DNA of 64,000 nt, from assembly GCA_034620365.1 (NCBI GenBank), contig JAQGEQ010000255.1, positions 620,001 through 684,000 of the forward strand, written 5' to 3'. The notes beneath the pieces are model-generated. The model searched no databases and was not told the origin of the DNA. It saw nothing but the letters and a program-made list of their open reading frames with translations. Of this stretch, positions 23,432 to 36,962 are shown in pieces. A program made the position numbers and the translations under genes. The DNA is from Pegea sp. RAD2-039 (taxonomy: Eukaryota; Chordata; Thaliacea; Salpida; Salpidae). Position 1 is the first letter of the stretch. Every line of letters starts with the position of its first letter.

Positions 23432-24777
23432 AAATTTATAATATAATGTTGTTGAATTATATTCTTATCATATTTAATCATTAACTTTCATCTCAACAAT
23501 TAACTTTAGATTGTTAAGAAATACTTTTATTAAAAAAGCTAATATAAAAATTAATGTAAATTTTGGTGAAAAAAATCTCAAAATTATATTAAGTTTAGAA
23601 AATGCGAAAGTTAGTTGTGTGAATTATAAAATTATTTGTTTAAAAATAAGAATAGCCGATATAATCAATCCTTCTATAGGCTTGATGTATTAATAAGATA
23701 TAGAACTTTAAATTGACTTAACAGTTAGTTTATATATTTAATTATTTATCAAATCCAACTCTTTCAAACTTATACCTTATATCGCTTTTTTAATAATAAT
23801 AAAAATAAATTGATTGAAACTTAATTATAATCAATTATCAGATGTTTGGTATTACTTAAAGAAAACCTTCTCCATTAGAGGAAAGCAACTGCTCAAGCAT
23901 TTGATAGATTATAAAGGAAAAGGATTCTAATCATTGATTATATGAAATCAACCTCTGTGCATCTTGTAAGAATCAAAACACAATAACTTATAGGAAAATT
24001 GTTTTATTTGCACTATGTAACTCCAGTTAAGAAAATCAAATTATACTTCAGGTAAAGTTGTTGTTACTCATATTTGTGACCTTTATTAAAAGTTATTAGT
24101 TGAGTTTTCAATAAGACATTTTGTGCAGGGTGTTCAGAAGTGCTGGAGAGACTCATCTTACTAGTACATTGACTTTTACGTTTTTATCAACCAACAAGAC
24201 ATCGTTACAAATAACATTTCTTTAAAACAACCTTGGTGTCCATGGTTAAAGATGCTGAATATTCTTCTTGTTCTGTCATTTTGATTTGTAAGAAATTTTC
24301 GACTTTCAAGTTAATAATGATTTATTTTATTAACAAACCTTCTTCACAGTAGTCAAGAGTGTTGAGAATTCTGTTATTTCAAGAACTTTCACTGATAACT
24401 AGCTTCGATTATCTAAACCAACTAAAAAGTAACTTTTCTCAATTACACATCTTGTCCTTGGTGGTTAAAAGTACTGACACGTTTCTTAGAATCTTCACAA
24501 GTTTTGTGTTTGATGTTTGAATCAGTTCTCTTCAGCTTCTAGCATCTTCAAAAACATAAACTATACAACAAATAATAGCGCAATAATGATTACTTATACC
24601 TAAGCTAAACCCTAGGCTATTGGTGAACGTGCTTCTGACTATAGTAGTTCTAGAACTTTGAATTTAACTTTTCTTTGAACGTTGTAATTAAACTTATTTC
24701 AATTTTGATGTCACTGAAAGTTTGCTGATTGGTTCAACAACTATTTTAATTTTTGCAGGTTGCTATAATTACGTAAC
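23432..24777. repeat. Y tail, copy 2, right of the CR1 insertion
   Basis: Continuation of Y, matching about 35614-36961 and 46276-47626. The first 600 bp are AT-rich with nothing recognisable. From about 24120 there are several exon-like open stretches with splice-like borders (see 24129-24401), after which the unit joins copy 3. Confidence 0.85.
24129..24401 (+). other. Exon-like open stretches in the Y end, copy 2
   Basis: After TTTTGTGCAG the frame at 24129-24225 reads VFRSAGETHLTSTLTFTFLS and ends TAA; it is also open in copies 3 and 4. A second stretch reads TTLVSMVKDAEYSSCSVILI up to GTAAGA (near 24290) and, across a TTCACAG acceptor at about 24356, joins VKSVENSVISRTFTDN-stop in frame. 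The region contains a diverged internal repeat (TTGGTGTCCATGGTTAAAG versus TTGTCCTTGGTGGTTAAAAG near 24450). These may be relics of exons; more than one frame looks plausible, so coding is unproven. Confidence 0.25.
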
Positions 24778-24779
24778 AG

Positions 24780-25027
24780 CATCTTTAAAGACGTGGAAAT
24801 CGTGTCTGGCAGTCTTCATTTTATCTCTTTATTAACCAGAGGAATTTTACATCTATTATTCAGTAAGAACTTTTGAAACTGAAAGTAGTTTGCCTAGAAA
24901 AAAGACTTATCCAAATTCTAAACATTCGATTTCAGCGATTTTGGAGGAAGACTTTTGTGATGCTCCCTTACCTGATTCTTATTTCACTAAGAAGGAACAG
25001 AAGAAGATTAATATGATGATTTGTTGA
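24780..25027 (+). pseudogene. Plus-strand terminal exon pair at the unit start, copy 3
   Basis: Exon 24780-24862 (preceded by GTAACAG) reads IFKDVEIVSGS and a hydrophobic stretch, ending at GTAAGA. After a 73-bp intron ending TTTCAG, exon 24936-25027 continues in frame with ILEEDFCDAPLPD to a TGA. The same two exons lie in copy 4 (36963-37045 + 37119-37198) and copy 5 (47626-47708 + 47781-47827), with different C-terminal endings caused by single-base indels. Copy 1 has lost the donor (CAATAAG). Upstream exons would lie in Y. Family unknown. Confidence 0.35.
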
Positions 25028-25320
25028 AAGCTCATTAAAAGTCAGTTGAATTTGTTTTTAACTAAATTGAAATCAAATTTTATTAAGTTTTTGTCACGAT
25101 ATATTTGTATTGGTTGAAAATTAACTTCTAAAAATAAACTTCATTATTACTTGATCAAAATAAATAAAATTGTAATAAAGCAAAAGTTAACTAATGAAAG
25201 AAAATCTGGTTCCTGAAGATACAAGTTTTATGTAATAACCAGAATTGAACGAGAACGGTCATGATAAGTTAGATGCAAAAGTGTTTTCATAAACAGAGAA
25301 AAATACAATTAGAAAATAAC

Positions 25321-25920
25321 TAAAATTTTGTTTACAGTTTCCTGTTTTCATTGATGCTGGGTTTTCTGTCATTGAGATGTATGCAGAGTAGAGAACAACC
25401 ATTGGAGGGATCATCTTCAATATCTTCCAATTTGCTGGTAAAATGGGCTTTTATTATAGTCTTAAATGTCTTCCATCACCCACAAAATTAGAGTCTAACC
25501 TCATCCGAAGATGAAACCAAATGATTCGTCTTCATTTCTGATTCTCGATCCTAACTACATGATCTCTGATTTCATCAGATCCATAGCTAGTGATTGATAG
25601 AATTCATATTTGTTTTCAAGATGTTTCATCGTCAAGATATAAATAATCAGTTGATCAACAACCTAATCACATTTACTAATCTTCACAATAATGACAAAAT
25701 TCTCTAAAATCTGCAGATAAATTCTCTTTACTTTCAAAAACTTCATTAAAATTTTTACATTTCAGTTTTCTACAAACATACAAACTCATCGAGTGGTTGA
25801 AGAACGGGAAGGACTTTTTGTTGTGATCGCTCATTTCTTTTATGAGTAGGACACATGATCAAGAAACTTATCATATGTAGATTATCTTTTGATGTAAAGA
25901 TGGAAATGAGAGTGTGAAGT
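25321..25920. repeat. Optional ~600-bp block of L, copy 3
   Basis: Counterpart of 541-1133. The flanking base T at both edges gives at most 1-2 bp of microhomology for a deletion in copies 4 and 5. Confidence 0.7.
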
Positions 25921-27217
25921 TACATGTGAGGAAATATTTGTAGTTTAATCTAATATTTGTTTTGTAAAAGTCTTCGTCATAACCCATACATTTTTCAAAG
26001 TTATCTCCTTACTAAAGCTGACATAAGGATACTTCTAGCCACAACCAGCTATTTACTTGAAAAAGCTTTATATAAATAGTTATTATCACTTTAATTTATT
26101 CAATTTATATAATTTATTCCATGCACAAGTTGTTTTGTCGCTATTGGAGCTTAATATAGATACTGCCTAGCAACGATTAAGATAATTTCTTTTTGGTGTA
26201 CCTAGTATAAGGCAACAGTTATTAGAAAATGAAATATTAAAATTGATAAAAACTCTTAACCATGCAGTGATACTAGAAGGGATGTCTGGTGGAGCAACCA
26301 ATACTTCAGGATTAACAGAAGTTTGAAGCTGCAGAAGAAGCAGTAAATTCAATGGAACCAAATAGAGAAGACTGAGTAGTTGTGCGTCATCAGCTCTTCA
26401 AATCATCGATCGTCGTCGTACAAAAACTAAACGATTCCGTTAGGTGAATGACCTTTAGTGACCCCACAACACGTCACGTCACTGATCACCATGTTCAGCT
26501 AACCGTGAAGAGATGATGAATGATTATTAAACTTCTAATTTATGTGATTTCCTTTCTAAATTTTTAAGATGTTTTATTTAATAAGCGAATAAAGGCTTGA
26601 AAATTAATAAAAAAGTGTTATGTAAAATCCGCCAGAAATTTATGAAATGCCATTTTATCAACTGTTTTTTCCAAAACTTTAAGATATCCACAATTTTTGA
26701 AGATGATTTACAAATAAAAGCAGTTAGTTTGAAAATAACCTTAGAGTTGTTTAAAATCTCCATTATGTAGATCTTGGGGGCTAGATCTCTCAGGCTAATT
26801 GTGACAAAGACACTAGATGTAAACCTGAGACAAATATAAAATTAAATAAAATTTTTGTGAAAAAAATATTTTAATAGATGAATATCGTCAACCTTGCTTA
26901 GTAGCTTAAATAGCAAAATAAAATTTTAAAATTGATGTCTACTCAATTGTTTACTTTCTAGTACAATGTCAATGAAGTCTATAGTAGTTCATTCTACTTT
27001 GTATAATCAACAAATCTGATACTTATGCATGTAGAAAGTATGACAGCAAACTAGTACCTCATAACTTCATTAAAGGTTGAAACTAAGTAAAGTTGACCAT
27101 TGTAAGATGACACAAAAAGCAACTGTATCTTTTTTGAGGGAGCTGGTCCAGAAACATAAATTTCTTTTGCTATCCAACCATTCATTCTAAAAACATTATT
27201 ATCTAATCAACAGAATT

Positions 27218-27466
27218 TTAATGTGTCATTAGTAACTTTATAACCAGGAAGATAAAATTATTTTTCATTTTGGTTTTCTTCATTAGATCTAAGAAAAATT
27301 GAAGTGTGACGAATTTACCTTTAGGGTTTTTATGTATAAGTAGATTGAAATTGAATTCATCTGTTGTTATTTTCAACAATCACAGAGGAATGAGATTGAT
27401 CAGTGATCTTATGAACTGACTGCTTTGTTCTCTATGATCTTCATCGTCGGATTCGAATCCTTCCAT
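27218..27466 (-). pseudogene. Acidic exon-like ORF, copy 3 (TGA inside)
   Basis: Counterpart of 10479-10727 with the same TGA as copy 1; otherwise aligned end to end. Confidence 0.4.
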
Positions 27467-28517
27467 GATATCAGAAGTTTAGAAAACTGCGAAATATAAA
27501 AAGATCAATTTTTACAAGATTTGTAAACTAATATCAATTCTAAAAGTCTTAATTAAAACATAAAATTGCTAGTACGTTTTACAAGGAGGATCTCCAATCT
27601 GCAGATATCAGGCTTCATCTATTTTAAGTTTGAAGATTGATAAGACAAAAAATAATAATAGTAAGATTTATGTTATTTAAAAAATATATAAAATCTTGCA
27701 ACTATCTATGATTTAGAAAACTTTTAGGAAAACTCAAAGGTTGAAATTAAATCTCTAAAAGTTGCATTGGTAGCTTCCTGGTATTTTTCACTTTTTTATT
27801 TTGATAAAAATATGTAAGTTTTTACTGTGATTACTTTAACAGGTAAAGTCGCTCAGCATTTTGAAGATTTAAAGTATGATTAATATCTTGAATTTTTCGT
27901 AAAAAATGATTACTAGTCGATATCATATATAATAAAAATTTTTTTTGATTTCATTTCATAATCTTTTGACTTCACTAGAGTATGGTCGACTTTAGAATTA
28001 AGCTTTTTTACAATAAGTTTGCATTTTTTGACTTTGAATTTTTCAGTTTTACTTTTTTATAGTTACTTATTTAAATCAGGGAATAGCTTAAAATAGAAGT
28101 AGAATCTGTAATTACCTAACCTATAAGATAATAGAAGTAATATTTGAATTTTTTCGATTTTCAGGATTATTTGTAGGACTTTTGACAGTTTAATTTCTTA
28201 CCAGAAGCTTGAAGAAACTTTTGAATCATGGTGAAAGCCCGAAGTTCAGCAAAAAGTAACTAATTTTTAATATTTTATTTTTAAATATCCGTTTTTTATT
28301 TTACTAAAGCTTTTTATAATATGCTTTAGTGGTAAATTGAAATTTCACGATAATTTGACACAAAATTAAGACTTTAGTATCTAGGACACAATGTTTATTG
28401 TATAATTATGAAAATGAGTCCAAATAATTTAAAAAAAATGAAATTGTTTAACTTATAAATTAATATGTCAAATATATCCTTTTTGATAAGCAATATGATG
28501 CAGAATTTCGCCTGGAT

Positions 28518-29149
28518 TCAATCCTCATCTAATGAGAACAAACATGGATACAACTTATTCTCATTGTAAGGAAGAACAACTTTTTGTACTGATCTGAGAT
28601 CAAGATTTTTGAGTTCGGGGATAGTAGGGACTTGAATATTTGCAATTTGAGGAGCAAGTGACGCTTTAAATTGGATCGGTTGATCTACATCAATTTCACT
28701 GTTACATCCAACTTGAAGATATTAATTTTCCTTTTTTCTTCTCTTCTTTGGATTTGGTTCTTGAGAAATTGTCACTGCTCGACTGACGACGGTGGTTAGG
28801 TTGATCAGTTTGGTTTTTCTTTATTTGGTGTTGATTGCTAAAAAAATAAAAAAAATAAAAGTTTGTAATAACGAATGTTGAAAATCGAATTTTGAATTTG
28901 ACTTACTTTAGGGGATTTACCCGAATGTGATTAAAATAAAGTCTCATAGCCAGAGTTCTTAGATCGAAGTTTGACGGGCAGTTGATGTTTTTTAGTGTTT
29001 CTAAACTTCATTGTTGATGAAGCAGCAAAAGACATCATTGGGTTAGAGGAGCTCAGAGACAATAAAGTATCGATTGCGTCGCATTCTTTTTCATTTAGAT
29101 GAAACATGTTGCTGCTTCACGTGTTTGTTTTAAAGTATGTAGGTAATGT
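28518..29149 (-). pseudogene. Antisense two-exon coding remnant, copy 3
   Basis: Same remnant. It shares the TAA in exon A with copy 1, keeps the GTAAGT donor and TTTTTTTAG acceptor, and keeps the TAA after KKRRKKEN. The last 50 codons to the stop remain open and nearly unchanged. Confidence 0.42.
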
Positions 29150-29166
29150 CTACTAAAAAGAAAATC

Positions 29167-29176
29167 ATGACGTCAT
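29167..29176. promoter_or_regulatory. CRE-like palindrome, L copy 3
   Basis: Same element as 4371-4380, unchanged. Confidence 0.4.
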
Positions 29177-29807
29177 ACATCGAAAGTAGAAGCGAGAACA
29201 AATCCAAGTTACAACCAGCCTCATAAACATGAAGCAATCATGCTTCAGTTACGCGCAAAACATTTGTTAAGATCATTTAAGCACGTTGAAACAATATTTT
29301 TATTATGTAAAAAAATTACTTTTAATCTAAAAATGCATTCTCTTAGATAGATACTCAAAAGCAAACTTAAATTTTCTGTTGCTTTAAATAGTAAAACAAG
29401 AATATTACTTAAAACATAACAAGTAAAAACAGTAGCAGCCAAGTTTAGCTAACTTCACTCACTCTTTTTCAACAGCATTAAATATTCAAAAAGTTATTTA
29501 GTATGTTATAAGCAAAAAGATAACATACACAACCTTACATTCAGAAAACCTAATACTGTGCTATAGCTTAAACTACAGATACTATTTTCTTATAATAAAC
29601 TTCTAGTTGTTTCAAAAGTTATTTAAAGATAACTGTTTAGATTTAAATTATTTGTGTTCATATAAACAAATAATATTTTAAATATTGTTTTACAGAATGT
29701 CACAAATATTTTTATTATACATTTTTGGTACTGATTATTTAGTATTATCGTTTTGTATCTGTTACATTTGCTATATATAAAATGAAGTATTAATAAATGC
29801 TATAATT

Positions 29808-30367
29808 TCATGTCAATGTTGCATTTAATATTTGTTTATTAACTTCTTCAGTATTAAAGTGTACATGATTCTTATACCTTCTATTCAAATGTTTTAATAC
29901 ATTTTCACTAATGTTTGCCCTTGTGTATGTAAACATTTGTCCACTTATTATCATGAATTCTGTAAAAAGATGATTGATACTTCTGTTTTTGTATTGTATA
30001 ATTTTTTGCTTCAAATGGTTTCTAAATTTCTATGTCACAAATAAAAACAAAAAAAACATTCTATTTTTTTAGGAACTAGTAAGAGTTTTTATTATTGAAA
30101 CTATTGTACTAACAATGCAAAATATTTATTGCAAAGTTTGTAAAAAATATAAGCTTGGAAATTGTATAAACTTTATGCCTACAAATTATCGTTAATTAAA
30201 TAAAGATATAACACGTGCAGAAAAACTTTCAGTTTGTTGTGTTTGCTGCTCAGAAATACTACCCAGCAACTTAAAACAGTAGCATCAAAGATATAAAATT
30301 CAAGATGAATATATAACTTCTCCCTATTATGAGCCACCTGCTTGAAATTGTACCTATTATACACCAA
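29808..30367 (-). pseudogene. Paired minus-strand ORFs, copy 3
   Basis: ORF b 30367-30179 and ORF c 30014-29808, both open with a few substitutions (for example QKIIQYKN for QKIIKHKN). The competing plus-strand frame has a TAA here. Confidence 0.33.
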
Positions 30368-31338
30368 AATATCTCTTTTAAAGTTTCAAGTTTATTTTTT
30401 GAGTTCCATAAGTTTCAAGGTATAAACAAATAATCGTACATTCGGTCATACTAGTTTAGGTTCTTAAAAAAATCGCTGCCTTGCTCATAATCTTTATGTT
30501 TAATCTGTGAGTAGTTTTAAAGGTTCATGATTAAAAACTGACCTCAACCACTTTTAAAATATCTATCGTATCGTGAGATTACATTATTGGTGCTACTTTA
30601 ATTTTCAGAGCTAAGCTATCCAGCGTCAAAACCAAAAGTATCAGAAAGTGCAAGTTTTTTCTATTGATTGAGTTTATAAAATGAGCTACAAGTGTTCACT
30701 CAAATCTGTATTTAATGGTGAAATCTCACATGGTTGCAAAAACAAAAATGATCCAAAAATATATAATGACCAAGTAGAATTGTTGAAAGAGTTAGATATA
30801 CATATTCTCAATTGTTAAAAATTAACAGCAGATTACGCAGCATAGAGTGTCGTCATCTTTGGTGATTCAATCTGAAATCGGTACTGAAAGAAAAGAAGAA
30901 AGCACAACAAAGATACACAATCATCTAACAATCTTAATCATATCCATTAAAAATGCTGCTGGTTGTGCTTTTCGCCCAAAGTCTTGATTAATTACCATAA
31001 AACCGTGATTCAGGAATTAAATTTACTTTCGGTCGCTATTTCGTGGTTTTAACTTGCAAATACTTCTTTTACTTTTATGTTCTTTCTTTTACATTGAACC
31101 CTCAAATCACTGCAAATATTTTAACTTAATCTTTGCTTCTGATTTTTCTGATATCGTTTTCTCAAACTGCTTTTATTTACAAAATTATTTAAAAGTAATT
31201 ACCTCTGATGCTCTATTGCTTAGCAATTCAGCAACATTATTGAAGCATCAGTAGCTTTTGATATTTGTAATTAAAACATATTTATTTATATGTCTCTCTT
31301 ATAATGTATGAAATGAGCATTTGTAATTTTAAAAAATT

Positions 31339-32280
31339 ATTTAAAGATTTTGGCAGCTCAGAATCCAGCCCACAAAGTCTGAAGTTATAACTTTTTCTCG
31401 TAAGCCAGCTGTAAATTCCTTGAACCAACACTCCATCAATAGATTTATTATTCAACGAGTATCTTGGCATTACTCTATCATCTGACTTTAAATGGCGCAA
31501 TTATGTTTCCAAAATCGTTGGAAAATCAATCAACATGTTTTCCTTATTATAAAGACCTTTAATTCTAAGAACCAATGCTTTTTTATCAACCTTTTTAAAT
31601 TGTACGTATGTCCAATTCTTGAATACAATGTCAGTGCATGGATTCCATATCAAGTTAATGATATCAAAAAAAATCGAATCTGTTCAGGCCATATTTACAA
31701 GATTAGTAGGAAACTTAATATTAAATATGATAGTTATAAACATCGTCTCCGTTTCTTCAATTTAGATATTTTGGAAATTCGACGGATTAAATACGACTTA
31801 ATTCTTATTTTTAAAAGTATCCACAATTTAATTGACCTTCAGTATAATGATTTCTTTTCTATTAGTCCTTCCTTCAAGTTATATCAGCTCAGACGACACA
31901 CTTTACATCTTAATAAGCCTATATCACCTGGTACATTTGTCAGAGCAAATATTTCTCATACCGTACAATTAATACATGGAACCAGCTGCCATCAGATATT
32001 GCCATGTCAAAGTCACTCGCGTTGTTCAAGCAGAAGTTGAACCGTTATAATATTGCTAACATTGTCATTTCTAAACTGTGATTTTTTTCTTTCTTATATT
32101 ATTAACATTCCATGTAATTGTTCACTGTCATATGCTTTGAGGGCTATCGGAATACCATGTGTTACATCTTTTACTTTCTATATTTTTGGCTAAATAGATT
32201 TTATTTGTGAAAATGTGTGTTAGCGAGAGGTGCTCTCTTCAGGTACCCTCCTTCGTATTTATTGAAATAAATAAATGAAT
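31339..32280 (+). mobile_element. Old 5'-truncated CR1 fragment, copy 3
   Basis: Same insertion as 14597-15560, in the Y tail of copy 3. Coding similarity runs from 31492, with a slip after the residues VNDIKKN and another before the C-terminal end, leaving a 182-aa hybrid frame ending at 32040. It ends in the conserved hairpin and an AAATAAATAAATGAAT tail. Confidence 0.85.
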
Positions 32281-32694
32281 TTGTATTCCAGCAATGTTTA
32301 ACAGTTATTTACAAAACCAAATATGAAACGCACTAGTCATAATTTTCAAAAATTAGTTTTATTTCTATGAATAATATAATTGTGGAATTTTTACAAGCAT
32401 TTTGGTATTAAAAGTGAATTCAAATAGTGTTTTTATAATAAAAGAAGTGATGCGAATTATTTTATAAATTTGTACAACAGAGTTTAGTGTTTTATGTAAA
32501 ATGGTTGATTAGTATTTTGAAAAATTCACGACAAAGTTCAATATTCATTAAAAAATAAAACTTCTAATTCTTGCGGTTTCTTTAATAATTTTTATAATAT
32601 CTAATTTATTAAGCGATATGCGCGACAAATTACAAACAGTTTGTTACTTAAAATCCAATCAAAATAATGAAATGCAGAATGCCACGTCATCTAG

Positions 32695-32704
32695 GTGACG
32701 TCAC
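32695..32704. promoter_or_regulatory. CRE-like palindrome in Y, copy 3
   Basis: Counterpart of 15999-16008 with the same CCAAT-like neighbour (about 32655). Confidence 0.4.
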
Positions 32705-35700
32705 TATCGTTCCAGATCACTAATTTTCAACTTTCGCTAGTAGTGTTACTTTGCGGGTTGTACATCGCGATTTCAAACAACTGCGGGACTCAATCATCAC
32801 GTCATCATCCATTTGAAGAACAATAAACAACAAACAAAGTATCTGAAGATCCAGTTAGATTGTATGTCATCAGCTCTTCAAATCATCGATCGTCTTTAAT
32901 TTAGCCGTAGATAAGATCAAGTTATGATCTTAATAATGTATTCTGGTGACCTTATCATAAAATGAAGGAATACCAACAAGAATCTGGGTCTTTTCTTCCA
33001 CTGTCACTAACATCCGATATTTAGATCTTGTATAAGTAGATATTTTCACTATCCGGCATCATTCCATATCTAGCTGATTTATTCAAGTGTTCCCTATTTA
33101 AAGGAGGCATGAGATCAAGATTAAAGATGAAGACTACAGGATAAAGTCTTTCAGATAATGTCGTTACGTTTCTATGGTTACCTACAAAGCTCGGTGAAAA
33201 AACTCATCAACCAAAAACTAGTTAAATTAAAAATTAAAAACTTTGATTATTGATATTATGAATTATATTAATAAATGATATGATATAAGTAAAGTTAATC
33301 AAACATTTCAATTTAAGAAAAATGAAATCAATACAAGAGACATAGATAAAATTATTAAAAACTTTTAATATGAAATTGAAAGAAATTATTTTCAAAAAAT
33401 CATTTGGATTTGTAAACTATTTTTTCATATACAGTTTAAATAAATGATAGTACTAGATAGTACTTTTAATGTTGACGATACAATAACTTTCTTTGCTGTT
33501 AACGTTGCTTTGGCTAAAGTAAGTGATGACTTGGCAACTTGAACCATCAAGATCAATGTTTGCTTGAAAAATAATTATTTATTGAAATGAAGACATTATT
33601 TGAGAAGTTTTAAAAAGTCAAGTTTTTAAAAATGGCTTTTTTGAAATTCACGTGGTTTTTGATGATGTTTTGAAACCATACCATAATTCATGATTTTATT
33701 CTTATCTAACCTTCCTGCATTGTTATAAAAACTTACATTCTTTTTATGTAGAAAGATGACTAAAATTGGTTTTGCTAATAGCAAAATAGATTCACAAAAT
33801 TGTTATTTGTTTAGTATATAGATAACTTAGCAAAATTTTATAAACTATTTGTTTTTTAGTTGAAGATGAATTAAGAAGAATCATAAAAAAAATATATTCT
33901 AAACTTCTTAATTATCATTTACTGAAAGAATTGCAAAATCATTTTAGAAAAAGTTAAATGTTTAATACCTTTAATTTAATTGAATTTTAAATGATACTTT
34001 TAATAAAAATGATTTTCAAATTACCAATCTTAGGATATGTTTCATTACATACAACTTTTTGAAGTTCTCATTATGAGGCATTCTTTATTAATCTTTTTGT
34101 AAAAGTTTGATGATGACTTAAATGGAAAGCTTTAATGAAAAATAGTTTTCTGAACTCACTGCAATCTTGCAATTTCATAAAAGAGTTTTATTTGCTTATA
34201 ACCATTTTTGTCGCTGTCTATCTTATGTTTTCACGTGACAATTTATTTTTTGATTATTATCTGAAGATCGAACTTTAAATCTCTTCAAAATCAAAGTTAA
34301 CATTTAGTAAACTTCAAAAAAGATTTTAACAATTTGAAAAAAGTTTTAATAAAACATATTCATTGTCAATAAATTAATATGGAAATTTTCTTTTAGAACT
34401 GCAAGTTTTTTATTATGTTGAAATTTCTTTTATTTTATTTCTTTTATTTTTTTGTTGTATTTTTATCCATACTTATGATAATATTAAAATTTCATGAAAA
34501 CTTATTTATGAATTATTTTGATGTTCAAATTTATATAATAAGTTTTATTTACAACTAAATTTATATGTCTTATAGAGAAGTAAAGGTATTTAAGGATTTT
34601 TGTAGCTTATAAATAAAATGTTTTAAAGTATATTTTAATAGAGTTATTTCTCCATCACAACAGAAATTTTGAATTTTATAATTTACTTGATAAGTGGTTC
34701 ATAAGAGTGGAATTTTTTATATTTTTGTTTATTTTCTTTATTCACATAAATAATATTGAACTATTCTCATAATATTTAAAAATAATTAATTAAATAAATA
34801 TGTTTTATATTGCAAAGTTATATAGCATTAGATTAAAATAATTTTCCTTTACATAACAGTTGACTTATTATACTTAAACTAATTCTTTCTGTCTAAATAT
34901 TTCATCAATTTATTTATAATTTTTGTATTTGGTAACTTCTTTTTCTAGCCCTAAGAAAATGTTTTTTATCTGAATGTAAGAAATACTCTAACTGACAGCA
35001 AATTATAGATTTGGTTTTATATTTCAGATTGTTGGATGTCATTTTAACTAAATTTAAAATAAGGCATTTGATATCAGCAAATAGAATGCCAAGATTTTTT
35101 TAAGATTAGTTGGAACTTGAATTGCAATATATGACTAAAAACTTTTTACTATTAATTAAATTATCAAAGAATATAATCATAATAAAATTATGAAATTTTT
35201 TATGTTTAATCTGATTGTTTTTAAACAGCTAAATTTAATAAAAAATTTTAATAAAAATGTGATGAACTTCAAACCTTACAAACTTCATCTGATACTGGAT
35301 CAAAACATTAAAAGGTTTGTGGTTTTTTATTTAATGTCTAAATATAAGTTAGTGATTATAATGCAATCTTTTTTTAATTACTTAATTTATCTATAAAATA
35401 ATTAGTTTTTCTTTCATTTATGTGCAATTATATTGTTCTCTGTTCTATATAAAGATTGTATATTTTGTTATATTGAAACCATGCATTAAACAATTAAATA
35501 AATTATTAATATGGTGTAAGCAGAAATATTAATTATGATAATTATGAGACTTCAGAATTACATTTAGAATGATTTGTTAATCTACTCTAGTATTTTAAAC
35601 ACATATATATCATAAATTTATAATATAATGTTGTTGAATTATATTCTGACCATATTTAATCATTAACTTTCATCTCAACAATTAACTTTAGATTGTTAAG

Positions 35701-36962
35701 AAATACTTTTATTAAAAAAGCTAATATAAAAATTAATGAAAATTTTGGTGAAAAAAATCCCAGAATTTATATTAAGTTTAGAAAATGCGAAAGTTATTTG
35801 TGTGAATTATAAAATTATTTGTTTAAAAATAAGAATAGCTGATATAATCAATCCTTCTATAGGCTTGATATATTAATAAATTATAGAACTTTAAATTGAC
35901 TTAACAGTTAGTTTATATATTTAATTATTCATCAAATCCAACTCTTTTAAACTTATACCTTATATCGCTTTTTTAATAATAATAAAAATAAATTGATTGA
36001 AACTTAATTATAATCAATTATCAGATGTGTGGTATTACTTAAAGAAAACCTTCTCCATTAGAGGAAAGCAACTGCTCAAGCATTTGATAGATTATAGAAG
36101 AAAAGGATTCTAATCATTGATTATATGAAGTCAACCTCTGTGCATCTTGTAAGAATCAAAACACAATAACTTATAGGAAAATTGTTTTATTTGCACTAAG
36201 TAACTCCAGTTAATAGAATCAAATTATACTTCAGGTAAAGTTGTTGTTACTCATATTTGTGACCTTTATTAAAAGTTATTGGTTGAGTTTTCAATAAGAC
36301 ATTTTGTGCAGGGTGTTCAGAAGTGTTGGGGAGACTCATCTTACTAGTACATTGACTTTTACGTTTTTATCAACCAACAAGACATCGTTACAAATAACAT
36401 TTCTTTAAAACAACCTTGGTGTCCATGGTTAAAGATGCTGAATATTCTTCTTGTTCTGCCATTTTGATTTGTAAGAACTTTTCGACTATCAAGTTAATAA
36501 TGATTTATTTTATTAACAAACCTTCTGCACAGTAGTCAAGAGTGTTGAGAATTCTGTTATTTCAAGAACTTTCACTGATAACTAGCTTCGATTATCTAAA
36601 CCAACTAAAAAGTAACTTTTCTTAATTACACATCTTGTCCTTGGTGATTAAAAGTACTGACACGTTTCTTAGAATCCTCACAAGTTTTGTGTTTGATGTT
36701 TGAATCAGTTCTCTTCAGCTTCTAGCATCTTCAAATGCATAAACTATACAACAAATAATAGCGCAATAATGATTACTTATACCTAAGCTAAACCTTGGGC
36801 TAGTGGTGAACCAGCTTCTGACTATAGTAGTTCTAGAACCTTGAATTTAACTTTTCTTTGAACGTTGTAATTAAACTTATTTCAATTTTGATGTCACTGA
36901 AAGTTTGCTGATTGGTTCAACAACTATTTTAATTTTTGCAGGTTGCTATAATTACGAAACAG

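Larger units (their letters stand above)
9937..24777. repeat. Array copy 2: truncated L plus Y tail, with CR1 insertion
   Basis: Homology to L begins abruptly at about 9937 (equivalent to about 1885 in copy 1), directly after X-tail sequence of copy 1, so the first 1.9 kb of L is missing. The L part ends at 13603, then Y follows. Y is interrupted by a full-length CR1-like element at 18921-23431. Without that insertion the unit would be about 10.3 kb. At 24777 the Y tail runs directly into the L of copy 3. Confidence 0.88.
24778..36961. repeat. Array copy 3: complete L plus Y unit
   Basis: The most complete L+Y unit in the window (12.2 kb). It begins with CATCTTTAAAGACGTGGAAA, which recurs at the start of copies 4 and 5. 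It includes the optional 600-bp block (25321-25920), the acidic minus-strand exon region, the antisense two-exon remnant, the paired minus ORFs, the old CR1 fragment and the empty site matching the copy-2 CR1 insertion (about 35613). It is a good reference for aligning the other copies. Confidence 0.9.
30345..36961. repeat. Y tail, copy 3 (uninterrupted)
   Basis: Uninterrupted Y tail of 6.6 kb, useful as the empty-site reference for the CR1 insertion in copy 2. It includes the old CR1 fragment 31339-32280, the palindrome 32695-32704 and the minus exon-like ORF ending at 33110. The AT-rich stretch about 33200-35600 has no gene that I can support. Confidence 0.88.
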
